A stretch of DNA of 64,000 nt from positions 1 through 64,000 of the forward strand of contig NZ_JAQCNH010000055.1 in the NCBI RefSeq assembly GCF_028275115.1. The letters run 5' to 3'. The translations under genes and the position numbers were made by a program. Below, one piece after another: positions 19,437 to 27,793 of this stretch (position 1 is its first letter; each line of letters opens with the position of its first letter). This stretch comes from Halorientalis sp. Lineage in GTDB: Archaea; Halobacteriota; Halobacteria; Halobacteriales; Haloarculaceae. The notes beneath the pieces are model-generated. The model was given only the letters and a program-made list of their open reading frames with translations, searched no databases and was not told the origin of the DNA.

Positions 19437-20162
19437 CTATCGGGACTCGACTGGGCGTTCCGCCGCCGGTTCGTCGCTCCCGCCAGCGAGTTTCGCCCCG
19501 AGGCGGCGGTAGGCCTGTGCGGCGTAGCTGTCCGGCGAGGTGACCACGAGTGGCTCGTTCTCGGTCGCCACGTCGTCCTGTGGCACTACGCCCAGAATCT
19601 CCTGTCCGAGCTCGTCGCCCACCGCGGACACGTCGATGTCGTCGCGCACTTTCGTCAGGACGGCGCCGACGACTCGACCGTCGACGCGTTCGGCCAGCTC
19701 CCCGACCTTCTTGACGTCGGTCAGTGACACCTCGTCGGGCGTCGTCACGAGGACGATACCGTCCGACATTCCTGCTGGTACCAGCGTCTCGTGGGAGAGC
19801 CCCGCACCGGTGTCGACGATGACCGTCTCGTAGGAGCGTCGTAAGGCGCGCAAAACCGGTTGGAGGTTCGAGGGATCGGCCTCGGCGAACGCCTCCAGCG
19901 TGCCCCGGCCCGCCAGTACAGACACGTCTTTCGGGCCCTCGGCGATGGCGTCGGCCAACTCGGCCTCGCCGGCCAGTACGTCGTGGAGTCGCGGTTCGTG
20001 GTCGATGCCGAGCAGTTCGCTCAGGTTCGTCATCCCCAGATCCGCGTCCACGACGACAGTCCGTCTGCCCGCGTCCTGCAGTGCGATCGCCGTGTTTACC
20101 ACCGTCGTCGTCTTGCCCACTCCACCTTTGCCGCCCGCAACCGTGTACACGTCCCCAGCCAT
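19437..20162 (-). CDS. MinD/ParA-family ATPase
   Basis: 241 residues. It has a deviant Walker A GGKGGVGKTT, a DADLGMTNL switch region and VIVDTGAGLS Walker B. It lacks an evident C-terminal amphipathic membrane helix, ending in a Pro/Glu/Arg-rich tail. Halobacteria hold several MinD paralogues, involved in placing motility and chemotaxis arrays; this one cannot be assigned further. An inverted repeat at 20165-20189 sits directly upstream of the start. Confidence 0.88.
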   Translation of the reverse strand: MAGDVYTVAGGKGGVGKTTTVVNTAIALQDAGRRTVVVDADLGMTNLSELLGIDHEPRLHDVLAGEAELADAIAEGPKDVSVLAGRGTLEAFAEADPSNLQPVLRALRRSYETVIVDTGAGLSHETLVPAGMSDGIVLVTTPDEVSLTDVKKVGELAERVDGRVVGAVLTKVRDDIDVSAVGDELGQEILGVVPQDDVATENEPLVVTSPDSYAAQAYRRLGAKLAGGSDEPAAERPVESR

Positions 20163-20164
20163 GT

Positions 20165-20189
20165 GTTATCGACAATACCGTCCGATAAC
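20165..20189 (-). promoter_or_regulatory. Inverted repeat at MinD-like gene start
   Basis: GTTATCG at 20165-20171 and CGATAAC at 20183-20189 form a perfect 7-bp inverted repeat with an 11-base spacer. A TATA-like CTATTTG lies just beyond (about 20193-20200). The repeat would cover the transcription start of a leaderless message, as an operator would. Confidence 0.4.
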
Positions 20190-20328
20190 TCAAATAGATA
20201 CGGTGAGTAAAGAAGGGTAGTTTAAATGTTATGAGGATGAACGCTGTCGATACCCGATTGGAGTTGCCGGTTCGGCGGGCGCGGGGAATCCGCAACACTG
20301 AATCCGTCGCTCGCGGGACAGTTTGTCA

Positions 20329-21846
20329 ATGACCGATTCAGTCGAGCTGGTGGGGCAGTCGCTCTCCCCGGCGACGCGGGAAACCTTCGAGGACCGCGTC
20401 GACGACCAAGCAGCGTTTCTCCAGGCCGCGCTGGAGCGGGGTGACCTCGACACCGAGGGGTTCGCCATCGGGCTTGAACTGGAGGTGTACGCCGTCGACG
20501 ACGACGGCAGACTCACGCCGATTCCCGAGGGCGTATTCGAGCAGTGTAACAAGGAACTCGGGCGCCACAACGCCGAGTTGAACACGGACCCGGACCCGTT
20601 TACCGCCGATGGGCTCGACGCGCAGGCACAGGCACTCGAAGAGCAGTGGGACCTGGCGCAGACGGCAGCCAGTGACCACGGCTGTGACCTCGTGCTCGAC
20701 GCGATGTGGACGACGCCGCCGGCCGAGGGCAGCGTGGCGTACCTCGGCGACACTGCCGACCACGACGGGACCGACCTCCCGACGAACATGCGGTCGGTCC
20801 CTCGCTACTGGGCCATCGACCGCCACTGCGTAGAACTGGCCGGTGGGGCTGTCCCGTTCGACGTGCCCGGCACGTCGGTCGAGTTCCCGACGATCCTCTT
20901 CGAGTCACTGGCCACCTCGATTCAACCGCACGTCCAGATTCCCGACGCGGCGCAGTTCCCGCGGTACCACAACCTCGGGATCCGGACGCTCGGCCCGGTG
21001 TTGGCGCTCGGAACCAACTCTCCGTTTCTCCCGGGCGATATGTACGACGAGGGCGCCGACCCCGAGCAGTTGCTGGCCGAGACCCACCACGAGCTACGCA
21101 TCGCGGCTTTCGAGCAGTCGGTCAACCACACCGATCCGCCGAAAGTTCGGGTCCCTGAGGACCTGCACAGTCCGAGAGACGCCGTGGACCACGTCGTCGC
21201 GGACCCGCTGCTCGCACCCTTCCTCGCGGAGTGGGTCGAGGGGGCCAAAAAAGGGTTCACCGGCGATATCTGGGAGTTCGACCACAAGCGCGGGACCTTC
21301 TGGCGCTGGCTTCGGGGTGTCATCGGCGGCGAACACGTCGACGGCATTGGCGGCCGCCGCTCGATCCGCATCGAGTACCGCCCGCTCCCGACCCAGCCGT
21401 CGATCCGCGACACCGTGGGCTTCCAGGCGCTCGTCGGCGGCCTCCTCCGGGGCCTGGTCGCCGCCGATCACCCCCTCGGTGATCTGGACCACGACGCCGC
21501 CGAACGGAGTTTCTACGAGGCCGTCGAGAACGGACTGGACGGCGAACTGGCCTGGATCACCGCGGACGGCGAACCCACGAGCGACAGCGAGACCGTCTTC
21601 GCCGAAGTCTTCGAGTACGCCCGTCGGGGCCTCGAACAACAGGGTATCGACGACGCCACCGCCAGCCGCTACCTCGACCCGCTGGAAGCCCGCTGGGAGG
21701 CCCGGACGACCCCGAGTCAGTGGAAAATCGACCGCGCCCGCGCGGAACTTGACGCCGGCGCGAGTCTCGAAGACGCGCTCGCGACGGTCCAGTCCGAATA
21801 CGCCCGGTTGTCCCGGGACCACGACACGTTCGCAGACTGGCTGTGA
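20329..21846 (+). CDS. Glutamate-cysteine-ligase-like carboxylate-amine ligase (GCS2 family)
   Basis: 505 residues. The early strand FAIGLELEVYAVDD carries the metal-binding Glu pair of GCS2 enzymes; NAELNTDP, RYWAID, SIQPHVQI and RSIRIEYRPLPTQP match the ATP and substrate regions. The family joins Glu to Cys or another amine at the expense of ATP. At 505 residues it is longer than the typical one-domain GCS2 protein, so it may be a paralogue with a different amine substrate, not the gamma-glutamylcysteine synthetase itself. Start ATG 20329 chosen over TTG 20323. Confidence 0.85.
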   Translation: MTDSVELVGQSLSPATRETFEDRVDDQAAFLQAALERGDLDTEGFAIGLELEVYAVDDDGRLTPIPEGVFEQCNKELGRHNAELNTDPDPFTADGLDAQAQALEEQWDLAQTAASDHGCDLVLDAMWTTPPAEGSVAYLGDTADHDGTDLPTNMRSVPRYWAIDRHCVELAGGAVPFDVPGTSVEFPTILFESLATSIQPHVQIPDAAQFPRYHNLGIRTLGPVLALGTNSPFLPGDMYDEGADPEQLLAETHHELRIAAFEQSVNHTDPPKVRVPEDLHSPRDAVDHVVADPLLAPFLAEWVEGAKKGFTGDIWEFDHKRGTFWRWLRGVIGGEHVDGIGGRRSIRIEYRPLPTQPSIRDTVGFQALVGGLLRGLVAADHPLGDLDHDAAERSFYEAVENGLDGELAWITADGEPTSDSETVFAEVFEYARRGLEQQGIDDATASRYLDPLEARWEARTTPSQWKIDRARAELDAGASLEDALATVQSEYARLSRDHDTFADWL

Positions 21847-21858
21847 GCGCCGGGCCCC

Positions 21859-22038
21859 TCACGTCTCCCGCGCACCCGTCCCTGCCCGGCCCGCGTTCGA
21901 CAGGTTGCCCTCGCCACCCGGCATATCGATACCCTCGAAGGAATCGTTCGCGAGCAACAGCGACCCGTCCAGGTCGGCGTAGTCCGAAAGCGGTGTGAAC
22001 TGAGCCGCCGTCGCGGTGGACGCGTTGGTTTCGGTCAT
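21859..22038 (-). CDS. Possible 59-residue acidic protein
   Basis: Short ORF starting MTETNASTATAAQF, with strong G/C at third codon positions and an acidic, haloarchaeal composition. The coding character continues upstream in the same frame, without an ATG, right up to the stop codon of the DUF1611 gene (22120-22122). It has no promoter of its own that I can see. It may be a real small gene, a 3' extension lost by a nonsense mutation, or chance. Confidence 0.35.
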   Translation of the reverse strand: MTETNASTATAAQFTPLSDYADLDGSLLLANDSFEGIDMPGGEGNLSNAGRAGTGARET

Positions 22039-22119
22039 GCAACCGGTCGTCGCGCTGTCGAACGGTTCGTGCGGTTCGAGAGCGTACCACTCGAAGTCGG
22101 TGGTCAGGGGTATGACAGG

Positions 22120-23133
22120 TCAGTCCAGCGCGTCCAGTAGTTCGCCAGCGCCGAAGCGGACGGGGTCGGTCGCCGGCGCGTCGATGGCCGTCGCGTACTC
22201 TATCACCGCCCGATTTGCGTCGGCGTCGTCCAGCCCACTCGTGTCCAGCGAACCGGCGGCGACGGTCGTATCCGCGACGGGGGCTGCCAGGTCTTCGTAC
22301 AGTGCAGCGACCTCGGAAAGCGGTGGGATCTCGACGGACTCGTAGCCGTGAATCGCCTCGCGGCCGGCTTCGTGACAGCAGACCAGCGCGTCCGGCATCG
22401 CCCCGTGGAGGATACCACACGTCACCGCCGAGTAGGCGGGGTGGACGACCGACCCCTGTCCCTCGACGACCAGCAGGTCGTGGTCGTCGCCGCGCTCGCG
22501 GACCATCCGCTCGACCGCGCCCGCGACGAAGTCGCTCGGAACGCGGTCGACGACGACCCCCCAGTTCGCTAACAGGACACCGGTCTGGCCCGTCGGGACC
22601 AGGGCGGCGTCGAGTCCGCGCTCGCGGGCGGCCGCGACGAGTTCGGCGCTCGTGGTCATCTTCCCGGTCGAACAGTCGGTGCCGACGGTCAACACCACCT
22701 CGGCGTCGACCTCGTGGGCGCGGCCCTCGCTGACGGTGCAGTCCTCGAGTGGCCGGCGCAGGTCCCGGAGTTCCGCGCCGTGTTCGTCGGCGAGTGTGGT
22801 GAACTCCTCGTCGTCGCCGAAGAAGTAGTGCAGCCCCGAGAGAACGTCACAGCCGCGTTTGATGGCCCTACGCACGTCGGGCCGCCAGGACTCGTCGAAA
22901 TCGCCGCCGACCGGGGCGACACCGACCACCAGTGCGTCCACCGGGTGGGGCACGTCGTCGATACCCGCAACGATGGGGGCGTCCTGTCCGTCCGAGAGGT
23001 GGTCGCTGACGCGCTCGCCGGCGCAGTCGCGGTCGAGGACGGCAGTCACATCGTACTCGGCGTATCGGAGGACGCCGACGGCAGTCTTCGCGCGGTCGGG
23101 GAACCGCTCGTGTGCGAGAACGGCGACGTTCAT
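22120..23133 (-). CDS. DUF1611 family NTPase-like protein (DgcN-like)
   Basis: 337 residues beginning MNVAVLAHERF at 23133. It has an N-terminal Rossmann-like part and a P-loop-like LTVGTDCSTGKMTTS at about residue 155, then VVEGQGSVVHPAYS and CCHEAGR segments characteristic of DUF1611. Some members were shown to acetylate D-glutamate (DgcN) next to a racemase/DgcA gene; no such neighbour is present here, so the substrate is open. Confidence 0.88.
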   Translation of the reverse strand: MNVAVLAHERFPDRAKTAVGVLRYAEYDVTAVLDRDCAGERVSDHLSDGQDAPIVAGIDDVPHPVDALVVGVAPVGGDFDESWRPDVRRAIKRGCDVLSGLHYFFGDDEEFTTLADEHGAELRDLRRPLEDCTVSEGRAHEVDAEVVLTVGTDCSTGKMTTSAELVAAARERGLDAALVPTGQTGVLLANWGVVVDRVPSDFVAGAVERMVRERGDDHDLLVVEGQGSVVHPAYSAVTCGILHGAMPDALVCCHEAGREAIHGYESVEIPPLSEVAALYEDLAAPVADTTVAAGSLDTSGLDDADANRAVIEYATAIDAPATDPVRFGAGELLDALD

Positions 23134-23209
23134 GCGGAGATGCTCGGTCGGCCGGGCAATAAACGCTGACACCTGGGGATTTTTGTATCAATATTACATC
23201 ACTCCGGGT

Positions 23210-24538
23210 ATGCGCCGTCTGACGACAGCGCTCCTGGTGGGGGGCGTGCTGGTACTCACACTCGTCGCCACGCCGGCGGCGGGCGCACAGTCCGCGGCCG
23301 ACAGGAACGAGACGGTCGTCGGCGTCGAAGTCGATACCTGGGCCGTCACGGGTATCACCATCGACGGGAATACAACGGAGCAGACCCGTCAAAATGTGGC
23401 CACCAACCTCAGTATCCCGGCCGACAACGTCCTGTTGCAGCCGGCGAACGGTACGGCCGAGGTGTTCGGTGCCAACCTGACGACGGCTACTATCGCAGAC
23501 GGGTTCGCCGCGACCGGTTTCTCGCCGAACGCGGTGCGTCGAGGGGCCACCGACCGCACGCGGGCGACCGTCGTCGGCATCCTACAGGCCAGACTCGAAA
23601 CGAGTGGAATCAACGCCACCGCAAGGACGGTCACCGTCGACGGGATTCCACACGTCGTCGTCACGGGCACGAACCGGACCGCGGTGGGTGCGATTCTCCA
23701 GAACCAGGGGCGGGTCGAGGTCCTCGCACGCTACCCGGTCACGGAAGACGACCGGACCGTCTACCGTGAGCGGAACATCCTCTCCAACGAGGACTTCGTC
23801 CGCGTCGGGCCGGCGGCGGCGAGTCGCCCCTTCACCAACCGGCCGACCGTCGAGGTGTTCCTCGACGTCGAATCGGCGCGTGCGGCCGCCGAGACGCTAC
23901 AGCGTGCCGGCTTCACCGACGACGGCGTCACGGGATGCCCGGACGACGCCGCCGAAAACCCCGGCGAGGCAGAGGGGTACTGTCTGTTCACCGTGTTCAA
24001 CGGCGAGGTCGTCTCCGCGAGGTCGCTGGGCGGGGGTCTAGCCTGGGCGATCAACTTCCAGGAGTACGAGGAGGACCCCTCGGTCTTTCTCATCGCCGAG
24101 TCGATAGACGAGGCCAGACAGCTGTCCGCGACGCTCCGGAGTGGTACGTTCCCGGTCCCGCTGTCGGTCACGCCGCTCTCCGAGTCGGTCAGAGACGCCG
24201 CACTGGAGACCGGGAGCGAGTCGGTCGACATCGGGACGGTCGGCGAGCCGACCGACACGCCTATCAATATTCGGACGCCCGAGACGCCTGTGAGCGTCGA
24301 GACGCCCAGTACACCCGCGAGCGTCGAGACGCCCGGTACACCCGCGACCGACGCTTCCGTGAGCGAAGACCCGGCCGACGTGACCACGGCTGACACGGCC
24401 GGAGCCGACGAGTCGACCGACGGCTCGACCGGAACGGTGACCGTCACCGACGCGAGCGGACCCGGCTTTTCCACGGCGACGGCACTGGTCGCGCTGACTC
24501 TCGCGGTCGTGTCGTTGCTCGCCGCGCGGCTCAGATAG
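23210..24538 (+). CDS. SecD-ectodomain-like surface protein with PGF-CTERM-like anchor
   Basis: 442 residues. Residues 1-26 are a signal peptide ending AAGAQS. The body lines up segment by segment with the large extracytoplasmic (P1) domain of haloarchaeal SecD: a VVGILQARLETSGI helix, an ILQNQGRVEVLARYP strand-helix, ILSNEDFVRVG, a two-Cys hairpin ending GYCLFTVFNGEVV, then DEARQLSATLRSGTFPVPLSV. The six-helix SecD membrane domain is absent. Instead there is a Thr/Pro/Glu-rich stalk and a C-terminal SGPGF-hydrophobic helix-Arg tail like an archaeosortase (PGF-CTERM) signal. A TATA element lies at about 23184-23195. Probable role on the cell surface in export or folding is inferred only. Confidence 0.8.
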   Translation: MRRLTTALLVGGVLVLTLVATPAAGAQSAADRNETVVGVEVDTWAVTGITIDGNTTEQTRQNVATNLSIPADNVLLQPANGTAEVFGANLTTATIADGFAATGFSPNAVRRGATDRTRATVVGILQARLETSGINATARTVTVDGIPHVVVTGTNRTAVGAILQNQGRVEVLARYPVTEDDRTVYRERNILSNEDFVRVGPAAASRPFTNRPTVEVFLDVESARAAAETLQRAGFTDDGVTGCPDDAAENPGEAEGYCLFTVFNGEVVSARSLGGGLAWAINFQEYEEDPSVFLIAESIDEARQLSATLRSGTFPVPLSVTPLSESVRDAALETGSESVDIGTVGEPTDTPINIRTPETPVSVETPSTPASVETPGTPATDASVSEDPADVTTADTAGADESTDGSTGTVTVTDASGPGFSTATALVALTLAVVSLLAARLR

Positions 24539-25418
24539 TGCGTAACTGCACGGTCCAGAAGTCCCGGAACGCGTCCCTCAACGCGGGTTCCGGGTCCCCG
24601 GTTGCGTCGACTGTGGCTGTCACGTCCGCGACCGTCGAGAACTCCGGGAGGACCGTGCGCTCGCCGACGACGTACAACGGGTCGGTCGTCCGCTCCTCCA
24701 GGGCCTCCAGACAGCGGTCGAGGTGTGAGTCGATCTGTTCGTCGCGGAGTCGCTCGAACCGGGCCTGCGAGAATCCGCCTTTGGAGTGCTGGCTCGTGAG
24801 GGCCGAGTCAAACCCGTGGAATGCGGTTCGCTCGCGTCCGGCGTACTCGCCCATGGCGAACAGGTCCGACCGGACCAGCGCGAGGGTGAACGACTCGCGG
24901 GGTGTGAACCACGACCGGGCCAGTTGGAACCCGTCGTCCCACTCGACGAACGGGTCGGGCGGGGCCGGCGTGGAGAGCGTCGCGCTCACGAGGCCGGCGT
25001 CGTCGGTCACTGCGAGGCAGGGCGCGGCCTCGGCGACCAGCGTCGCACGTCCAGCGAAAGCGTCCCGCACCGCGTCGGGCGGGTCGTCGGCAACGTAAGC
25101 CGTCAGCGCACCCTCCGGGTCGGTCTCGACGGAATCGAGACGGTCCAGCACCGCAGTCAGCCGGTCGTCCTGGAGCCGTTCGCGTCGGCGGTAGTCGAGT
25201 GATGCCTCCGCGCTGTCGAGGCGCTCGACGGTGCCTTCCAGATCGGCGATGCGGTCTTCGAGGCGGTTGGCCCGCTCCTGGGCGTCCTGGCGGGCGCTGG
25301 CGGCGTCGGCGCGCCGCTCCTGCTCGGCCTCGAGTTGTCGCTCAAGGTGACGCTTCTCCTCTTCGAGTTCCTCGATTCGGTCTTTGAGTTCGGCACGCCC
25401 CAGCAACTCGTCGAGCAT
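24531..25418 (-). CDS. Vms1/ANKZF1-like peptidyl-tRNA release factor
   Basis: 295 residues. The first 80 or so residues are a coiled coil (LKDRIEELEEEKRHLERQLE). The rest matches the archaeal eRF1-domain-2-like family related to yeast Vms1: a SQHSKGGFSQARFERLRDEQ loop supplies the GG...Q element that cleaves peptidyl-tRNA. In eukaryotes Vms1 frees stalled chains from 60S subunits in ribosome quality control. ATG 25418 is preferred to the preceding GTG. The 3' end overlaps the SecD-like gene by 8 bases, tail to tail. Confidence 0.8.
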   Translation of the reverse strand: MLDELLGRAELKDRIEELEEEKRHLERQLEAEQERRADAASARQDAQERANRLEDRIADLEGTVERLDSAEASLDYRRRERLQDDRLTAVLDRLDSVETDPEGALTAYVADDPPDAVRDAFAGRATLVAEAAPCLAVTDDAGLVSATLSTPAPPDPFVEWDDGFQLARSWFTPRESFTLALVRSDLFAMGEYAGRERTAFHGFDSALTSQHSKGGFSQARFERLRDEQIDSHLDRCLEALEERTTDPLYVVGERTVLPEFSTVADVTATVDATGDPEPALRDAFRDFWTVQLRTI

Positions 25419-25445
25419 CACCGGAAAGGACGGTGGGGAGAGGGC

Positions 25446-25838
25446 TTAAATTGCGGGGCCGCCCGAGCCGTCGTCGAGGTCGTCGACTGCAACGCATCCG
25501 TCGGTCATCGCCAGCAACTGTTGGGCGCGGTCGGCCTTCGCCAACAGGACTTCCGTCAGCGTCGGCGGATTCTCGACCCGCGTGTCTTCGAGCACCGACG
25601 GTGGCACGGCAAGTGTGTCCTGCGGGATGTCCGCCGCGCCGATGACCGGAAAGTGTCGCTCGTCGACTTTCATCACCAGCGGCCGGTCGAGTCGCTCCGC
25701 ACCCTCGCCGTCGCCGTCGGCATAGAGTTCCTCCGTGACCCACTCGTGTTGTACACGACTGATAGCTGCGGTCTCACTCTCGCCCGGCGTCACGTACAAC
25801 CGACCGAGGTAGTACCCGCTCGAGAACCGCTCGAACAT
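25446..25838 (-). CDS. Haloarchaeal conserved protein (DUF5802-like)
   Basis: 130 residues beginning MFERFSSGYYLGRLYV, a start typical of a small haloarchaeal family often listed as DUF5802. It contains no recognisable catalytic motif; the middle segment has LVMKVDERHFPV and the end is acidic. Start 25838 is favoured over ATG 25862 because a CTTTTTTAC TATA element at 25867-25875 lies about 33 bases upstream of it. Function unknown. Confidence 0.82.
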   Translation of the reverse strand: MFERFSSGYYLGRLYVTPGESETAAISRVQHEWVTEELYADGDGEGAERLDRPLVMKVDERHFPVIGAADIPQDTLAVPPSVLEDTRVENPPTLTEVLLAKADRAQQLLAMTDGCVAVDDLDDGSGGPAI

Positions 25839-26129
25839 GCTATATGATGACAGGTACCACATCAGCGTAAAAAAGTCTTGGCCAGAGCGCTTATATCGTC
25901 GCGTTTTCGGCGGCCTTCGAGCCTGACAGACGGGTTCCGGTGCTGATATCGGGACGGACGGCCGGTGGCGCCGCCGGTTACGACGGAGCCGCTCGGAGTT
26001 CCATCCAGGCTCGGCAGCAGAGCAGGCCGTGTAAACGCTATTGGACGGTCTGGAGTCGTGAGAGAGGCGAGTGAACAGTGAGGACGGGTGTCCGCTTTTT
26101 TCTGCGTTACGGGAGTAGAGACGTTCAGT
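25839..26129. other. Divergent promoter region
   Basis: 291 bases separating the DUF5802-like gene (minus) and the secreted coiled-coil gene (plus). It holds the T-rich TATA element of the minus gene at 25867-25875 and a T-rich tract near 26095-26103 upstream of the plus gene. I see no further gene. Confidence 0.5.
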
Positions 26130-27092
26130 ATGAGTGCGCATGGGACGCCGCTGGTCGCAATCGCCGCCGTGGTTGGCATCGCGCTCGTCGCCGTTCCGGT
26201 AATCGGTGCCGTCGGTAGCATCGCGCCGGCGAGTGACGGAGCGGGAGCCGTCCAGGCGAACGGGACCGACAATGCGACGGCCGATACCGCGAGTCTCGGG
26301 ACCCGGATCTCGTCGTTCATGCAGGCGAGCACTGTGGAGGCCGACAGCTCCGTCGAGGCGGGCATGTGGGCCGCAGAGTACAACCGGACGGACAGCAGCG
26401 AGCGGCCGGCCGTCGTCGAGTCCCGAATCGATCGGCTGGAGCGCCGGAGTGAGCGGTTACGCGACCGGATGTCGCGACTCCAGTCGAGACACGAGAACGG
26501 CACAGTCCCGCGGGTCGCCTACAGGGCACAGGCGAGCAGACTCACCGCAGAGCTGGGCGCGCTCGACGAATCAATCAACGAGACGAGTGACAAGGCACAG
26601 AGTGTCGGCGTGAACACGTCCCAACTCGACCGGCTCAAGACAGAGGTACGGAACCTGAGCGGGCAGGAAGTCGCGGCCGTCGCGCAGGACCTCGGCGTCG
26701 GCCGGCCAGACCACGCCGGCCCGCCCGACGACGTGAGTTCGTCGAGAAACACGACGGGCGACGACCAACCGGGGCCGCCGGACGACCGGGGACGGAGCAG
26801 CGACCGACCGGCCACCGATGCGGACGACTCCTCGGCGGTCGGTGACTCGACGGGCAACAGGGACCCGAACAACAGCGAGCGCGACGGGTCCGGTGCGGAT
26901 GGCAGCGAGGGCGGTGTCGGCACCGACGGAGCGGGCGATACCGCTGAGCGCGCGGCCGACGATGGTGGAGGGACGGAAGACGACGCTGACGACACTCCAG
27001 GCAGGGGCAGTTCCGAGAACGACGAATCGGACGGCGGCCAGAACGGCCGTTTCGGCGGCGGAAACGGTGGCGGCCCGCCTGGTCGGAGCTGA
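26130..27092 (+). CDS. Secreted coiled-coil protein with acidic/Gly-rich tail
   Basis: 320 residues from ATG 26130. Residues 1-36 are a signal peptide or anchor (TPLVAIAAVVGIALVAVPVIG). Residues about 70-190 are predicted helical coiled coil (RIDRLERRSERLRDRMSRLQSR). The last 130 residues are low-complexity Asp/Gly/Ser/Glu, ending GGGNGGGPPGRS. No sorting motif is visible. Such proteins are widespread in Halobacteria and uncharacterised. An HTH regulator follows 46 bases downstream. Confidence 0.78.
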   Translation: MSAHGTPLVAIAAVVGIALVAVPVIGAVGSIAPASDGAGAVQANGTDNATADTASLGTRISSFMQASTVEADSSVEAGMWAAEYNRTDSSERPAVVESRIDRLERRSERLRDRMSRLQSRHENGTVPRVAYRAQASRLTAELGALDESINETSDKAQSVGVNTSQLDRLKTEVRNLSGQEVAAVAQDLGVGRPDHAGPPDDVSSSRNTTGDDQPGPPDDRGRSSDRPATDADDSSAVGDSTGNRDPNNSERDGSGADGSEGGVGTDGAGDTAERAADDGGGTEDDADDTPGRGSSENDESDGGQNGRFGGGNGGGPPGRS

Positions 27093-27138
27093 CTGCGGCC
27101 AGTTAGCCTTTTATTCGATCATCGCTTACGTCAGGTAA

Positions 27139-27792
27139 ATGGATTCGGCCGAGCTGCTCAATCTCCTGGGAAACGAAAACCGTAGACGTATCCTGCGGCT
27201 GCTCGCCCGGAAGCCCTGTTACGTGACCGAGATCAGCGAGTATCTCGGTGTGAGTCCAAAGGCAGTCATCGACCACCTCCGAAAACTAGAAGCGGCCGGT
27301 CTCATCGAGAGTCGAACCGACGACCAGCGCCGGAAATACTACTTCATCTCGCAGAATCTCCGGCTTGAGGTCAGCGTCTCACCGTACGGATTCGGCGCGA
27401 AAAGCGCCTATCCGGCGAGTCAGAGCCTCGACGTGACCGCCAGCTGTCGCCACCTAAAAATCGACCTGAATACACGTGATCCCGCGGACCTGACCGACGT
27501 AGCGACTGAACTCGCGCGACTCGAGCAACTGGAAAACGAACTATCGATGGCCCAGCGGTGGGTTCAGGGCCGACTCGCGGCCGTCATGGAACAACTCGGC
27601 GAGCGGCTGGACGTGGACGACACACGTCTGTACGCCGACGTCTTGAGCGCACTGGTCGACGGGCCGGAGACGACCGAAGCAGTCGTCGAAGCCGTCGAGG
27701 CACCACCGCCGGTCGTCCACGAGGCGTTGACCGAACTCGAAGAGAACGGGATTCTCGCCCGGAAGGGCGGCCGGTGGCAGCTCGTCGAGTGA
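27139..27792 (+). CDS. ArsR-family winged-helix regulator
   Basis: 217 residues. The N-terminal wHTH is clear (LLGNENRRRILRLLARKPCYVTEISEYLGVSPKAVIDHLRKLE). A central dimerisation part follows, then a second winged-helix-like C-terminal domain (ALVDGPETTEAVVEAVE ... LTELEENGILARKGGRWQL). No metal-sensing Cys cluster is present, so it is probably not a metal sensor. A CTTTTATTCG TATA element lies about 29 bases upstream. Confidence 0.9.
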   Translation: MDSAELLNLLGNENRRRILRLLARKPCYVTEISEYLGVSPKAVIDHLRKLEAAGLIESRTDDQRRKYYFISQNLRLEVSVSPYGFGAKSAYPASQSLDVTASCRHLKIDLNTRDPADLTDVATELARLEQLENELSMAQRWVQGRLAAVMEQLGERLDVDDTRLYADVLSALVDGPETTEAVVEAVEAPPPVVHEALTELEENGILARKGGRWQLVE

Positions 27793-27793
27793 A

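Noticed and set aside
17253-19727. 824-codon plus-strand reading frame
   Set aside because: Entirely antisense to thrS. Its Asp/Val/Arg-rich sequence is the complement of haloarchaeal codons and has no start signal or motif.
20231-20332. 33-codon upstream frame overlapping the GCS2 start (CAATGA)
   Set aside because: Overlap suggested a coupled leader peptide, but the likely TATA element (TTTAAA near 20221) would start the RNA downstream of its ATG codons, and the peptide is basic.
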